A stretch of 64,000 bases of DNA from Erythroxylum novogranatense (lineage: Eukaryota; Streptophyta; Magnoliopsida; Malpighiales; Erythroxylaceae): NCBI GenBank assembly GCA_029891385.1, contig CM057224.1, positions 40,622,005 to 40,686,004 of the forward strand, in the 5' to 3' direction. Position numbers and translations under genes: made by a program. Shown here piece after piece: positions 37,256 through 51,260 of this stretch (the first letter of the stretch is position 1; every line of letters begins with the position of its first letter). A model generated the notes under the pieces. That model was not told the origin of the DNA, searched no databases, and was given only the letters and a program-made list of their open reading frames with translations.

Positions 37256-40200
37256 TGTAACACCTCATTCCCGCGTGACCCGAACCCGACATCAATGGTG
37301 ATATCCGAGTCCGTGGCCCGCGAGGGTGGCATGCTACATCACTCAGTCGAAACTCAGTATAAATTTTTTTTTCAAACATTCATTCCATCAGAGCCATTTC
37401 CCTTTTTCTTTCATTTACACACATGTGCGCGGAACACAGTAGACCATTTGCATCAACGTGCATAGATAAAAATTTTCGTTAATACAATCGCCATGATTAT
37501 TACAAATGATCAACCATAAATTGCAATAACCATTTTATGTACAAAACAGAACCACATTGGCCCATTACACATACAATTAGTCATTTTGGAATACAATTCT
37601 ATTGGACACTAATGCAGACGAAAACTGATCCCGATCTCTTCTCTACTTCAATACCCAACAATGTTATACGCCCGTTGCCTAACGGGGTATTCTTCTGAGT
37701 CCTGAAAAATAATTACAAATTTTGGGTGAGTTTTGCGAACTCAGTGAGAAACCATCATCGATGGTTCACTCAACTCATGCATATTCAATCAATTTACTAA
37801 CTAATACATACAATCACATTTCTCAAATGTAAGCATGTTTCACCTTTAATACAATTTATATTCAATCATTTATAGATGCAATGCACATGTGACACTTTTC
37901 ATTTTCATTTCATTGTTGTGACCGCGCTCAAATCGCCCCGATGACGGGCACATTGCGTTGAGCCAGTGTCTCTGAAAATATTGGGCTTGAAGCCTCGGTA
38001 CATCGAGCCCGAGGCTCAATACGTTGGACCGAGGTCTCGTGCGTGAAATAAAGCTCTATATCGTTAGGCGTGATATGCCCCGATACGGTGGTCGCTCCGG
38101 TCACAACCGCCTTTATCTGATCATACTTTTATGTATGCAATGTACATGTTCCAATTCACATTCACCGACATTTTACATTTCAAAGACTAATTCCCATTCC
38201 TTCGGACCTTCGGTCCGGTAATTCAGTCACTAATAAATTTCATATTCACAAATTATTCCATTGAAGCACCCATGCATAGTTACACACAAATAGCACTTCG
38301 ATATCACATTCCATATATTTCAGACACCTATGGTCCAAAATTCGTCAAAATCAAACACACATAATCCCTCCATTATCTCCACATGGCAAAATTGCAAAAT
38401 ATTAAACACATAAAGGTTGAGGAACCAACTAGGTTACTCACCTGTATTTATGAGCCAAAATCTGGCAGTCTCAGTGACGTCGGTGGACCGACGCTCCAAG
38501 TGTGACTTCTATAATGATGATGATACATACATTATCAATTGTTCAATCGTAACTATTTCGTAATGCACATGTAATACTTAGAAGGTGCACAATGCATGAT
38601 CATGATATTCCGTCCCTAATCCCATTTTTTCCATCATAAAATCCGCCTAAAATTAGAAACCTATTGGCGCCGACGGTGCCCAATTGGACCTCTATAAGTC
38701 CCCAATTAAACAAAATAGTGATTAAAGGCTCCTATCGGGCCACGCCAATTTCCGTCCAAAATTCCCAATTTCTCACAAAATAAAATTCAATATATTACAA
38801 ATACGATGCCTCAAGAATCAGGTCAATCGGACGTCGGACGAAAAGAAATTGACAAAAGAAGCAAGAAATCCTAAAATACCAATTAACAAATAAAATAATA
38901 AAAATAACCACCTCATTGGGCGAGACATCGCCCTAGCGGGCTGACTCATCCGCTCGTCGCTAGGGCGAGGCGTCGCCTAGCGATGCCGACCTTCTAAGCC
39001 TCGTCACAAGGGCGAGGCGTCGCCCTAGTGACCAGGCGTGATTCATCTTCCCATTTCTCCTTTTTTCTGATTTCTAATCCAACTTCCAACATCAATAACT
39101 TATTGTACACAATTCGGAAAATTACCAACTATATCTCATTGGAAAGATCATGAAACCCTCTACAATTCTCAAGAAGACCAAAAAAATCAATTTCACCCCT
39201 AAGGGTGTCAAAAATCCAATCAAACCTACTGCCCACTCAAAACCTATCAAAACAGGGCAGTACATTGCAAATTCAGTAACTACTCATTTCCTCAGTCAAC
39301 AATTACACAATAATTAAGGCAGTAAGATCACAATGTTATCTACAACTTTCATGAACAACCCAAAATCAAATTCACTTGCTAATAAGGTCAAATAATTCCA
39401 CAAAGAATCTGCCTACTGAAATCAACCAATCTGGACAGTAATTTTCCAAACAGTGATTCTCTTAGCACAAAAGTCACAAAATTCACTACCTTATATCCCT
39501 GAAAAGATAAGATCTCAAACTTCAATTTTTATGAAGAACTCAAACTCCAATTCGATTTCTAACAATTTCAAAACTGTTATGGAAGCTACAGTCATGATCA
39601 GCCATTCACAACCTAGTTTAGGTTCAGTTTTTCCAAAATCATAACTCCCAACTCTGACCTCTAAAAATTACACACCATATATCATTTTCAAGATAATTCC
39701 TTCCTCTACAACTTTTTAGAAGATCACTCACACCAATTCAGTTCATATAAATTGTTAAAATTGCTCCCAAACAGCAAGCTCACAAAATCAACACTTTGAC
39801 TAGGTTTCTCCAAGAAGTATAAAACCAATCAATAGAAATCAGTTCATATCTCCCAATATACAACTCGAAAATAAGCAAGATAAGTGGCAATGGAAAGCTA
39901 ATAATGTAGGCTTCAACTCTCATGAAGACTACTTTCTAATTCCTTCTCAATTAATTTATAAAAATCATCAAAACTCCTAGGCCAACAATCCGAATACTAT
40001 TTACATAAGTCCCAGCAGTAACTTTCCAAGCCAAATTTCAACCTCTTAGAGTTACAATTTGGCAACACCTATTTCACACAAAAATGTAGCCAACAACCCA
40101 AAATTTCATTGGGCACAAACCTCAACTCATTTGCATAACCACACAATGATTTATGCTCAAAACAACAGTACAATCAGTGAGAACCCTAATTTTCCAGCTT

Positions 40201-41575
40201 TGGTGTTAACCTTAGTTCTATCATTTCCAATGCCATTAACACATCATTAAGCATCCAAATGGACAAGAAATCAGTCCCTAGGTCATACATACATTCACTA
40301 GGAATAACCACCTCAATTTGGCAGCACCATACACAATCATGTTCTTATCAATTTCTTTTAAGGATTAGTCATCTAATCACTTCAAACTATGAAAGTCAAA
40401 CACTAATCATCTCCACCTTATGATTTCTTACACACCAACATACCCAACAATTCAAACCATATGTGTCATGAAATCAAGGCATCATTCATCTCATTTAATG
40501 AACAATCACTTCTAATCCATGCAACTACCCATGAATTCATGCATTACATATAATCAAAGCTTAAAACTCATCTTACCTAAAGCTTCCATCTCCACCTCTT
40601 CAAGCCTTTCATTAAACAACCAATCACAACTTACTCACTTTCCATCCCATGCACGGTTTTCATCAAGGTAAGAAGGTGGAAGGAAGTCACCTAAGGTTGG
40701 AAGAAAATAGCAACAAAATTGGTGGAGACCAAAGGAGAATAAGGAGGTTTCGGTTGGTTAAAAAGAAATGAATAAAATTCATCTTTCATGCTTTTATTTT
40801 GGAAGAGTCGTATGACTAAAACAAGCCAAAGGCCATCTTTCCTTCTTTCAAATGGAACATCCGAGAATGAGCATTAAAGAAGTGGGATGAGTCCCCATAA
40901 CATTTGGCAATTGGAGGAGACATAAAGAAAAGTCAAAGAACCAATCACAAATTTTGATAAAAACAATTAACCCAAATACCAAATAAATGTTCAATCCATT
41001 GTTAAGGGTCCATATTTCGACCCTACCACAAAATATCCAATAGGCCAGTACCAATTGATAACAATTTCGGTACCGAAAATTGACCGGTTCGCCACTTGAC
41101 AATTTTTTTCCTGTCCGAGAATTTCCGGGAATTTCCCCGAATCATTTTTTTGAAAATTACCGAAATTGCCCAAAATTGTAAAACATATAACAGTCCACTC
41201 CCAATAATTTTTCAAACACGAAAACCACATTTTCCATAACAAAAACACATTTAGGCCATTTACCGGCGATTTTGCCGGTCCGGGAATTTTCTCCGGAAAA
41301 TTTCAGAAATTTTTTTAAAAATTCCTTAAAATATAAAACACACTCTGGATCAGTCAAAATAATTTTTCAAACCCTATAACCATGTTAATCCCAATAAAAT
41401 TGCATGAGGCTCAATTACCGGAAATTATCATGAATGCATGTACAGTAATTCCATGTGCACAATTGATACTGTGTAGCAATCCTATTATGCATGAACAGTA
41501 CTAATTATTCCCTATCAATCCCATCCTATGACAAATTTCCTATTTTACCCTTCCAGTAGGGGGTGAGATGTTACA
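37256..41575 (-). repeat. LARD 3' LTR, copy B
   Basis: TGTAACACC...TGTTACA ends. It pairs with 45177-49497 as the two LTRs of one insertion and with 2178-6448 as a duplicate. The stretch between about 38920 and 39040 contains the GC-rich hairpin cluster, with one C lost from the central stem compared with the 5' LTR. Confidence 0.9.
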
Positions 41576-41590
41576 ATTCTCCCCTCCTTA
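41576..41590 (-). other. Polypurine tract of the LARD element
   Basis: On the minus strand this reads TAAGGAGGGGAGAAT and abuts the 3' LTR directly, the standard position and composition for the plus-strand primer of reverse transcription. Confidence 0.85.
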
Positions 41591-44500
41591 TAAAAATTTC
41601 GTCCACGAAATTCTCAATCAACTGTTCAGTATGACAGTAATCATATTCAGTCAGTTGTTCCGTCACTTATTTGGCTAACTCATTATCACTCATCACGAGA
41701 AGCAGACTCCACAAGGTCATCGGTTGGCGATCTCACTCTCTTAACTATCTCACTTACCATTTTCGAGTAGCTATTACCTTTGGTTAGATGCTATGATTTA
41801 GTTCCTTATTTCAACCTGTTCACTTATCACGTGTTATCCATCCATCTAGGTTACTAATATTACCTTATTCTCACAACCATCCAATACCTTTTTTTCCAAA
41901 GAATATACGACTAATTCGTATTCCATTGAGTACATCTTTTCAAGGTGATACTTACCCTAACCTCCTTTATCTCGTCAGGACGATTCACATTCCTTTGGTA
42001 CCAATACAATGACATTTAGCTTCATTCCACTATAACCCGGTGACACGTTACCTAATACTGTCATTCTCTATATCCCATTGACTCTCTGCTCAAATGCAAT
42101 TCTCCTTAGACAATTCACTATTCTATAGTGTTCACGCACTTTATTCGGATATGCATTTACTCTGTTTCATTTGTTCGATCCCGATCCACTTTAGCTAATC
42201 CATGCAGCTTCCTAAGTCACTTTCTTTTGTTTTACTCATCACAGCCTCAAATTCATTGTGGTTTTGACTCCCATTAGGCAATCGCAAAGGTGTAGAAGGT
42301 ATTCCTACAAGAAATCGTAACTTTATAATACGATCATAATCTCGTGAAACTCAAACCACTTAAGCATTTTTTTTCTCAATGAACACTCAAACCTATAAAC
42401 ACTTGAATCAATCATCACTTCATTCTATACCGTAGTTATTCAATTTCACTTTTCAGATATGCTTACTAGAATGTCGAGCTTCGACTATTCACTTTCTTGT
42501 TCTGTCACTTTTATCGAACACAACTTCTTCTTTACTCTTCATGAGACTTACCACTTTAACTCCCTGCACTCTTACCTTTCTTACCTTTATTCAGTCTCTC
42601 AATTTCCAGATCCCATAATCTACTTGACATTCTTTGCGAATCCCAATATCTCGTAATTAACTTCCTTGCGCCTTATCTGCTCACTAGTCGAAATGTCTGC
42701 TGATTCGTAATTGTCGATATAGTAGTCATTTATACCCGTCTCTTTTCTCGAATAAACACAGTGTATCCTTATAGGAATCTACAGTCTCCAAGACTTTCAA
42801 TCGCCATCATGACACCCATACCATTTATCAAAGTCACTTCAATTTATCTTATACTGTTTTAACATTATGTTTCAGTTCAACACATATTATCCACTCTCCA
42901 AAGGTATGCTTATCAGCAGTATCAAATTCGTCAATAATTCATATAGTTTATTTTACTTTTCACTCTTCAATTCTTTCAAACACATTCCGTCTATAATCAT
43001 AGTCACTACCATTTGCTTACTTTGCATCATTCCCTCTTAAACTTTTCCATACATTACCAAACATCATTCAATTTATTCAGTCCACAATTAATGTATTTTA
43101 ACCCCTTTATGAAGATAACACTACATCATGTCATTATCAGTTTCCCTTTAGGACGTCTTGTCTCTATTCATTTTCTCTTTTCAATCGATTTCCTGTCATC
43201 CACATCGATATATCTATATATATAATACCTAATCATCTGTAATTGGACTTCCACCAATTTCCACTTCATTTGAGTATTCCACTTTACAGTTCGGGACTAC
43301 TTTACAGTTTTGCCTTTCCAATGGAGCTCTATTCGCTTCACATAGCAATAGGATCACCTCAAATTAAACTTCCACTCATGTTGTTGGATACTTTACATTT
43401 CCGTACACACAGTACAGATAACCTCAATTTCACTTTTGATTTCGTCCATACTTCTTTCCGTTTGTCCATTAGTCTTGCTACCATCTTTATACTGTTCACG
43501 AAAGTCTCATCAGCCAATTAGTGTCCCTAATTGTATTTCAATCATTCTTAAGCACTATCTCAATCAGAACAAGTTTATGCCATAATTTAAAAGATGAGAA
43601 CATTCCTTACACTAAGGTTCCTTGTGACAGTCACATAAACACTTTCTTTACCACTTATTCCGTAATCTACACCTCAGTAGAACTTATTTCATGATCAGGA
43701 AACCAATTCGTAACTTATACAATTTAGACTTCCTCAGAACTCCTTTCCGTTTATACTCGTCCTCAACTAAATGACTGATACCAGAATCATTTTTCATTTC
43801 CTCTCATACAGGTACATTCAGTCCTCCTATGTCTTACTTTAACCTAATATAAACTTTACACTTATAGCCACTCATAGAAGCACGTATTTAATCATTCACT
43901 GATCATCTCCTCCATGATTTCCATGTATCATTCACATACGTTTTATTAATCATGATCAACCTTACTGTCCAATAGATACTCCCAATAGTAAATCGACTTA
44001 AATGTGACAACTCTTTTCATATATCGCTATCCTGGTTGTTTTTGTTTTTGTTTTTATTCTCGTATCATTTATGTGTCAGCTTGACCTCTTCAAGGTCATA
44101 TCCACTTGGCTTATACAATGTCATCACATTAATGCTACGTCTCTCTTTATTATCCTCAAACAATCTATGATAGGGCATTTACAGTCCCCAAAACACGACA
44201 AAATCACTGATGCGACTCCATTGTATCTCTATCTATTTACCCATCCATTTACCATTTCTGTATCCATATACGTCTTTTCAACCAATTCAGAATTTCCCGA
44301 TATACAATCAGTAAAAATTGTCAGTCTGTCATTTTCCCTTATGATCTTATTATACTGATTTTCAAACTCTTAGCACCAAAATTCGCATAACCATTTCAGT
44401 CTTACACTTATACGTTCAAGATCATTCCTGTTTCACGAGTTCTTTTCAGTTTATCTGTACACTTTTATCTCACCATGTCTACTTTTTCTCACTCTACTAG

Positions 44501-45158
44501 GCACTAGGCACTAGGCACTAGGCACCTTGCTCTTTCAGTTCTTTCAGTCCGAAGTAGACCGTTACAGTATAACCCTATTCTTGGTACAATCTCGCTATCA
44601 TTATTTGCCTATATTATCTACTGATATCTTACACGAATGCAGTGAACCAATATATGCCTAATCGGATCATCTATACTTTACTCCGGGCCAATATTTCCCA
44701 TTTCATGACAAATACAATGAATGTAATTACCTAATCATCCGGACTTTTAATCTCACTTAGGCCCACTATAACCGTATGCTTCCCATATCTCTAGTGGACC
44801 TCTCGATTCTAGATATTCGTTTTCTATCACCACGATATTCCCATTTTAATCCGGAATCTATTGATATCAATTCTTTCGTTAATCCGCTCAGCCAACACAG
44901 TCATTCTAACCACAAGACAATATTAATCTCCTTATCCATTTTTCCTTTTTCCTTTCCTAATTGTTTATACACTTTCAGGGGTTCACCCTCTAACACGGTC
45001 TCACTTTTCTCTCACCTAGTCACTTAACACGTATTCACACGTAAGATTTCTACCCGTACGACTCAAACTAGGGATCAGTTGCCACGGTCTGCAATGACAC
45101 GACTCAAATACATGCACCCTATGTTCAGACTGTGCCCAGATACATTACGTACTACTGG
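41591..45158 (-). other. LARD internal domain, non-coding
   Basis: About 3.6 kb lie between the polypurine tract and the primer site. No capsid, zinc knuckle, protease, integrase, reverse transcriptase or RNase H signature is visible on either strand, and the short open stretches are not kept between copies A and B. A 7-base microsatellite (TAGGCAC, four copies) lies at about 44498-44525; in copy A (near 9337) the same place is scrambled. The domain probably carries packaging and dimerisation signals, which I cannot locate. Confidence 0.75.
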
Positions 45159-45170
45159 GCTCTGATACCA
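45159..45170 (-). other. Primer binding site of the LARD element
   Basis: The minus strand reads TGGTATCAGAGC, the standard initiator tRNA-Met complement of plant LTR retrotransposons, six bases inside the 5' LTR (which ends at 45177). It fixes the element's orientation. Confidence 0.92.
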
Positions 45171-45176
45171 TCTAAA

Positions 45177-48100
45177 TGTAACACCCCATTTCCGCGTGAC
45201 CCGAACCCGACATCAATGGTGATATCCGAGTTCGTGACCCACGAGGGTGGCATGCTACATCACTCAGTCGAAACTCAGTATAAATTTTTTTTTTCAAACA
45301 TTCATTCCATCAGAGCCATTTCCCTTTTTCTTTCATTTACACACGTATGCGCTGAACACGAGAGACCATTTGCATCAACGCATAGATAAACATTTTCGTT
45401 AATACAATCGATTCTGATTATTACAAATGATCAACCATAAATTGCAATAACCATTTTATGTACAAAATGAACCACATTGGCCCATTACACATACAATTAG
45501 TCATTTTGGAATACAATTCTATGGACACTAATGCATTTAAAACCGATCCCGATCTCTTCTACTTCAATACCCAACAATGTTATACGCCTGCTGCTTAACT
45601 GAGTATTCTTTTGAGTCTGAAAAATAATTGCAAATTTTGGGTAAGTTTTGAACTCGGTGAGAAACCATCATCGATGGTTCACTCAACTCATGCATATTCA
45701 ATCAATTTACTAACTAATACATACAATCACATTTCTCAAATGCAAGGCGTTTAGCCTTTAATACAATTTATATTCAATCATTTATAGATGCAATGCACAT
45801 GTGATACTTTTCATTTTCTTTTCATTGTTGTGACTATGCTCAAATCGTCCCGATGGACGGGCACATTGTGTTGAGCCGGTGTCTCGAAAATATTGGGCTT
45901 GAAGCCTCGTACATCGAGCCCGAGGCTCAATACGTTGGACCCGAGGTCTGCGCTGAAATGAAAGCTCTCATATCGTTAGGCGTGATATGCCCCGATACGG
46001 TGGGCTGCTCCGGCCACAACTGCCTTTATCTGATCATACTTTTATGCATGCAATGTACATGTTCCAATTCACATTCACCGACATTTTACATTTCAAAGAC
46101 CAATTCCATTCCTTCGGACCTTCGGTCCTAATTCATCACTAATAAATTTCATATTCACAAATTATTCTATTGAAGCACCCATGCATAGTTACACACAAAT
46201 AGCACTTCGATATCACATTCCACATATTTCAGACACCTATGGTCCAAAATTCGTCAAAATCAAACACACATAATCCCTCCATTATCTCCACATGGCAAAA
46301 TTGCAAAATATTAAACACATAAAGGTTGAGGAACCAACTAGGTTACTCACCTGTATTTCTGAGCCAAAATCGCCGTCTCGGTGGACGTCGGTGGACCGAC
46401 GCTCCAAGTGTGACTCTATAATAGTGACGAGATACATACATTATCAATTGTTCAATCGTAACTATTTCGAATGCACATGTAATACTTAGAAGGTGCACAA
46501 TGCATGATCATGATATTCCGTCCCTAATCCCATTTTTTTCCATCATAAAATTGCCTAAAATTAGAAACCTATTGGCGCTGACGGTGCGCAATTCGGACCT
46601 CTATAGGTCCCCAATTAAACAAAATAGTGATTAAAAGCTCCGTTACCCAGGGCCACGTCAATCTCCCGTCCAAAAATTCCCAATTTCTCACAAAATGAAA
46701 TTCAATATATTACAAATCCGATGCCTCAAGAATCAGGTCAATCGGACGTCGGACGGAAAAGAAATTGACAAAAGAAGCAAGAAATCCTAAAATACCAATT
46801 AACAAATAAAATAATAAAAAAAATAACCAACCTCGCTGGGGCGAGACGTCGCCCTAGCGGGGCTGATTCATCCGGCCTCATCGCTAGGGCGAGGCGTCGC
46901 CCTAGCGATGCCGACCCTCTCTAAGCCTCGTCACTAGGGCGAGGCATCGCCCTAGTGACCAGGCGTGATTCATCTTCCCATTTTCCCTTTTTTCTGATTT
47001 CTAATCCAACTTCCAACATCAATAACTTATTGCACACAATTCGGAAAATTACCAACTATATCTCATTGGAAAGATCATGAAACGCTCTACAATTCTCAAG
47101 AAGACCATAAAAATCAATTTCACCCCTAAGGGTGTCAAAAATCCAATCAAACCTATTACCCACTCAAAACCTATCAAAACAGGGCAGTACATTGCAAATT
47201 CAGTAACTACTCATTTCCTCAGTCAACAATTACACAATAATTAAGGCAGTAAGATCACAATGTTATCTACAACTTTCATGAACAACCCAAAATCAAATTC
47301 ACTTGCTAATAAGGTCAAATAATTCCACAAAGAATCTGCCTACTGAAATCAACCAATCTGGACAGTAATTTTCCAAACAGTTATTCTCTTAGCACAAAAG
47401 TCACAAAATTCACTACCTTATATCCCTGAAAAGATAAGATCTCAAACTTCAATTTTCATGAGAACTCAAACTCCAATTCGATTTCTAACAATTTCAAAAC
47501 TGTTATGGAAGCTACTGTCATGATCAGCCATTCACAACCTAGTTTAGGTTCAGTGTTTCCAAAATCATAACTCCCAACTCTGACCTCTAAAAATTACACA
47601 CCATATATCATTTTCAAGATAATTCCTTCCTCTACAACTTTGTAGAAGATAACTCACACCAATTCAGTTCACATAAATTGTTAAAATTGCTCCCAAATAG
47701 CAAGCTCACAAAATCAACACTTTGACTAGGTTTCTCCAAGAAGTATAAAACCAATCAATAGAAATCAGTTCATATCTCCTAATATACAACTCGAAAATAA
47801 GCAAGATAAGTGGAAATGGAAAGCTAATAATGTAGGCTTCAACTCTCATGAAGACCACTTTCTCTAATTCCTTCTCAATTAATTTATAAAAATCATCAAA
47901 ACTCCTAGGCCAACAATCCGAATACTATTTACATAAGTCCCAGCAGTAACTTTCCAAGCCAAATTTCAACCTCTTAGAGTTACAATTTGGCAACACCTAT
48001 TTCACACAAAAATGTAGCCAACAACCCAAAGTTTCATTGGGCACAAATCTCAACTCATTTGCATAACCACACAATGAGTTATGCTCAAAACAACAGTACA

Positions 48101-49497
48101 ATCAGTGAGAACCCTAATTTTCCATCTTTGGTGTTAACCTTAGTTCTATCATTTCCAATGCCATTAACACATCATTAAGCATCCAAATGGACAAGAAACC
48201 AGTCCCTAGGTCATGCATACATTCACTAGGAATAACCACCTCAATTTGGCAGCACCATACACAATCATGTTCTTATCAATTTCTTTTAAGGATTAGTCAT
48301 CTAATCACTTCAAACTATGAAAGTCAAGCACTAATCATCTCCACCTTATGATTTCTTACACACCAACATACCCAACAATTCAAACCATATGTGTCATGAA
48401 ATCAAGGCATCATTCATCTCATTTAATGAACAATCACTTCTAATCCATGCAACTACCCATGAATTCATGCATTACACATAATCAAAGCTTAAATCTCATC
48501 TTACCTAAAGCTTCTATCTCCACCTCTTCAAGCCTTTCATTAAACAACCAATCACAACTTACTCACTTTCCATCCCATGCACGGTTTTTCATCAAGGTAA
48601 GAAGGTGGAAGGAAGTCACCTAAGGTTGGAAGAAAATAGCAACAAAATTGGTGGAGACCAAAGGAGAATAAGGAGGTTTCGGTTGATTAAAGAGAAATGA
48701 ATAAAATTCATCTTTCATGCTTTTATTTTGGAAGAGTCGTGTATGACTAAAACAAGCCAAAGGCCATCTTTTCCTTCTTTCAAATGGAACATCCGAGAAT
48801 GAGCATTAAAGAAGTGGGATGAGTCACCATAACATTTGGCAATTGGAGGAGACATAAAGAAAAGTCAAAGAACCAATCACAAATTTTGATAAAAACAATT
48901 AACCCAAATACCAAATAAATGTTCAATCCATTGTTAAGGGTCCATATTTCGACCCTATCACAAAATATCCAATAGGCCAGTACCAATTGATAACAATTTC
49001 GGTACCGAAAATTGACTGGTTCGCCACTTGACGATTTTTTTCCGGTCAGGGAATTTTCCCGAATCATTTTTTTGAAAACTACCGAAATTGCCCAAAATTG
49101 TAAAACATATAACAGTCCACTCCCAATAATTTTTCAAACACGAAAACCACATTTTCCATAACAAAAATACATTTAGGCCATTTACCGGCGATTTTGCCGG
49201 TCCGGGAATTTTCTCCGGAAAATTTCAGAAAAATTTCTTAAAATTTTTTAAAATATAAAACACACTCTGGATCAGTCAAAATAATTTTTCAAACCCTATA
49301 ACCATGTTAATCCCAATAAAATTGCATGAGGCCCAATTACCGGGAATTATCATGAATGCATGTACAGTAATTCCATGTGCACAATTGATACTGTGTAGCA
49401 ATCCTATTATGCATGAACAGTACTAATTATTCCCTATCAATCCTATCCTATGACAAATTTCCTATTTTACCCTTCCAGTAGGGGGTGAGATGTTACA
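45177..49497 (-). repeat. LARD 5' LTR
   Basis: The least damaged of the three LTR copies in the GC-rich parts. It contains three neighbouring hairpins at 46834-46959 (described in the findings) and the paired CCGG-rich stretch near 49180-49220. On the minus strand it should contain promoter and polyadenylation signals, but I could not assign a TATA box with confidence. Confidence 0.9.
46834..46959. repeat. Cluster of three GC-rich hairpins in the LARD LTR
   Basis: Hairpin 1: arms 46834-46844 and 46849-46859, one mismatch. Hairpin 2: CATCGCTAGGGCGA (46879-46892) with a perfect partner at 46897-46910 and a four-base loop. Hairpin 3: GTCACTAGGGCGA (46930-46942) with a perfect partner at 46947-46959 and a four-base loop. 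All share a GGGCGA-loop-TCGCCC core but have different outer stems that still pair. Confidence 0.9.
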
Positions 49498-49502
49498 TTT
49501 GT

Positions 49503-51260
49503 AACTCTTTTTAAAATGTGAGTTTTACTTTGAATATACTTAAGAAATAAATTAGTTTATGAAATGCTCTTTTAGTGTAAATATGATTTATAAGAATCAC
49601 GAATATGTTATAAGTACTTGTATAGTGGCTTACGATGATTTTGAGCTTATTTCTTTCTATTTTGATAATAAAGAGACTTAGATGAATGAAAAAATATTGA
49701 ACGTTTTTATAAGGATGTACCATGTTCATTTCTCACCATAGGCAAAGGTTCTTTACTATACAAATGTTTACTCTTGAAAAATATAGTCTTGGCATTAGAT
49801 GCACTTTTATAAGCGTATCTAATTACATAATTGTTATTTAAGTTATTTAGGATTCTTAACATGATTTCTAGTTTCTTAGTTTCTTTGGTGACTTTAGAAA
49901 AAGAGTCAATGGGAGCATTTACCTCCTTTAATATCTCATTATCATGCTTTAATGTTTCTAAGTTACGTTTGTCAATATTGACTGCACTCTTAGTTGCTTT
50001 GATACCATGAAATTCACTATTAAACTTTTAATTTTCACTCATGTATACATCTAAATGATTTTGATCTTATTTATTATTGAAAATATTTTCTTTATTTTCA
50101 TGCTCATAATCTCTAGACTCTTAACTAGTTCATTATAGGATAATTTAACATAACAACCATTATCATATTATTTAAATTTTAAGGATACAAAATCTTCAAA
50201 CTACTAATCATATATAAGCCACTTCTCCTTTCAAATCACTTGTATCATCTTAAGTGGAGGCTTTGATAGCTTTCTTTTTCTTATAGTCCCTTTTTTCTTT
50301 CTTTCAATTTCTTTCATTTTCCTCACCATCTTTGAGGAGAGGACATTAGGACTTAACATAATTGAGTTTCCTATATTAAAAATAAATGACGTTAGTATAT
50401 TTTCATTTAATATCAACCTTACCCTCCTTAAAGTCTTTTATTAAGGATAATTTTTTCCATGTAAAATTTTCTTGAATTTTTTTAATGATGAGAGCTGTGT
50501 TCCTTATCGATTCCACTTGAGATGTCTCTTCCTCTTCACTTGAATCCTCTTTAGAATCTTTAAATTCCAAGTTCCTCATTATGGGAACCACATCTTCTTA
50601 TTATGTTTTTTTAAACCTTATCTCATAAGTAAGAAGATATCTAATAAGCTCCTTCAATGGTAATAAACTTAAGTATTTGGTTTCTTGTCACCTTAGCTTC
50701 TCGAGTCTTTAAAAGAGGCTTAAGAAATTTTCTTATTGTCTTAAAATTAATATAAGTTTTACCTAGGCCTTTAAAAGCATTAATTATGTCAACAAATTTA
50801 GTTTATATGCTTGATATGTTTTTATCATAAAGAAATTCATATTAGTTGGTAAGCGTACTCACTTTGATCCCCTTGGTTTTATTTGTGCCCTTATTATTAT
50901 TTTTAATTTATGTCAAATTTTGTGAGCTATCTCACATAAACTCACAAAAAGACATTATTAAATTCATTCTTTCCTAATGCATAAAATAAAATGTGAATGG
51001 TCTTATTATTCAAGAAAATGAATTTCTTATCCTGGAGACCTTATTCTTCCTTTAATTTAGTAACTATCCTGTTATCTATTATTTTAAAAGGAATGAAAGG
51101 GCCATTAGATTCTATTATTTTAAAGGGAATGAAAGGGCTATTAGAAATAATCTTTCATAAGCCTATATTTTCATCCTTTTAAAAGAAATTCATTCTATTT
51201 TTCTAATGTAGATAACCATTTCCATCAAGAAAGATTCTATACTAATGATTTGGCCCCTTA
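49503..51260 (-). pseudogene. Decayed Copia (SIRE-like) gag remains
   Basis: On the minus strand, fragments of a Copia gag can be read in order: GLQDKKFIFLNNKTIHILFY-like start near 51045, a KPLLKTREAKVTRNQ segment near 50690, an acidic stretch (SKEDSSEEEETSQVES) near 50540, and a coiled C-terminal part with KTIFFKSKHLYSKEPLP near 49760. Frames change often and contain many stops. The order resembles the gag of the younger element at 61352, so both probably belong to the SIRE/Maximus side of Copia. No LTR was recognised. The LARD is inserted at its downstream edge. Confidence 0.55.

Larger units (their letters stand above)
37256..49497 (-). mobile_element. Complete LARD-type non-autonomous LTR retrotransposon
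   Basis: A full element of 12,242 bases on the minus strand. LTRs: 37256-41575 (3', 4320 bases) and 45177-49497 (5', 4321 bases). A perfect 5-base target duplication TTTGT lies at 37251-37255 and 49498-49502. A primer site for initiator tRNA-Met lies just inside the 5' LTR, and a polypurine tract just before the 3' LTR. The 3.6-kb internal domain has no gag or pol reading on either strand. LTRs over 4 kb with a non-coding core of about 3.5 kb match the published description of LARDs. Such elements must borrow proteins from an autonomous partner, which is not in this window. The LTRs differ by about 1.6 percent in 39060-40760 against 46985-48685 (about 27 substitutions counted by eye), so the insertion is fairly recent. 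Confidence 0.88.
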
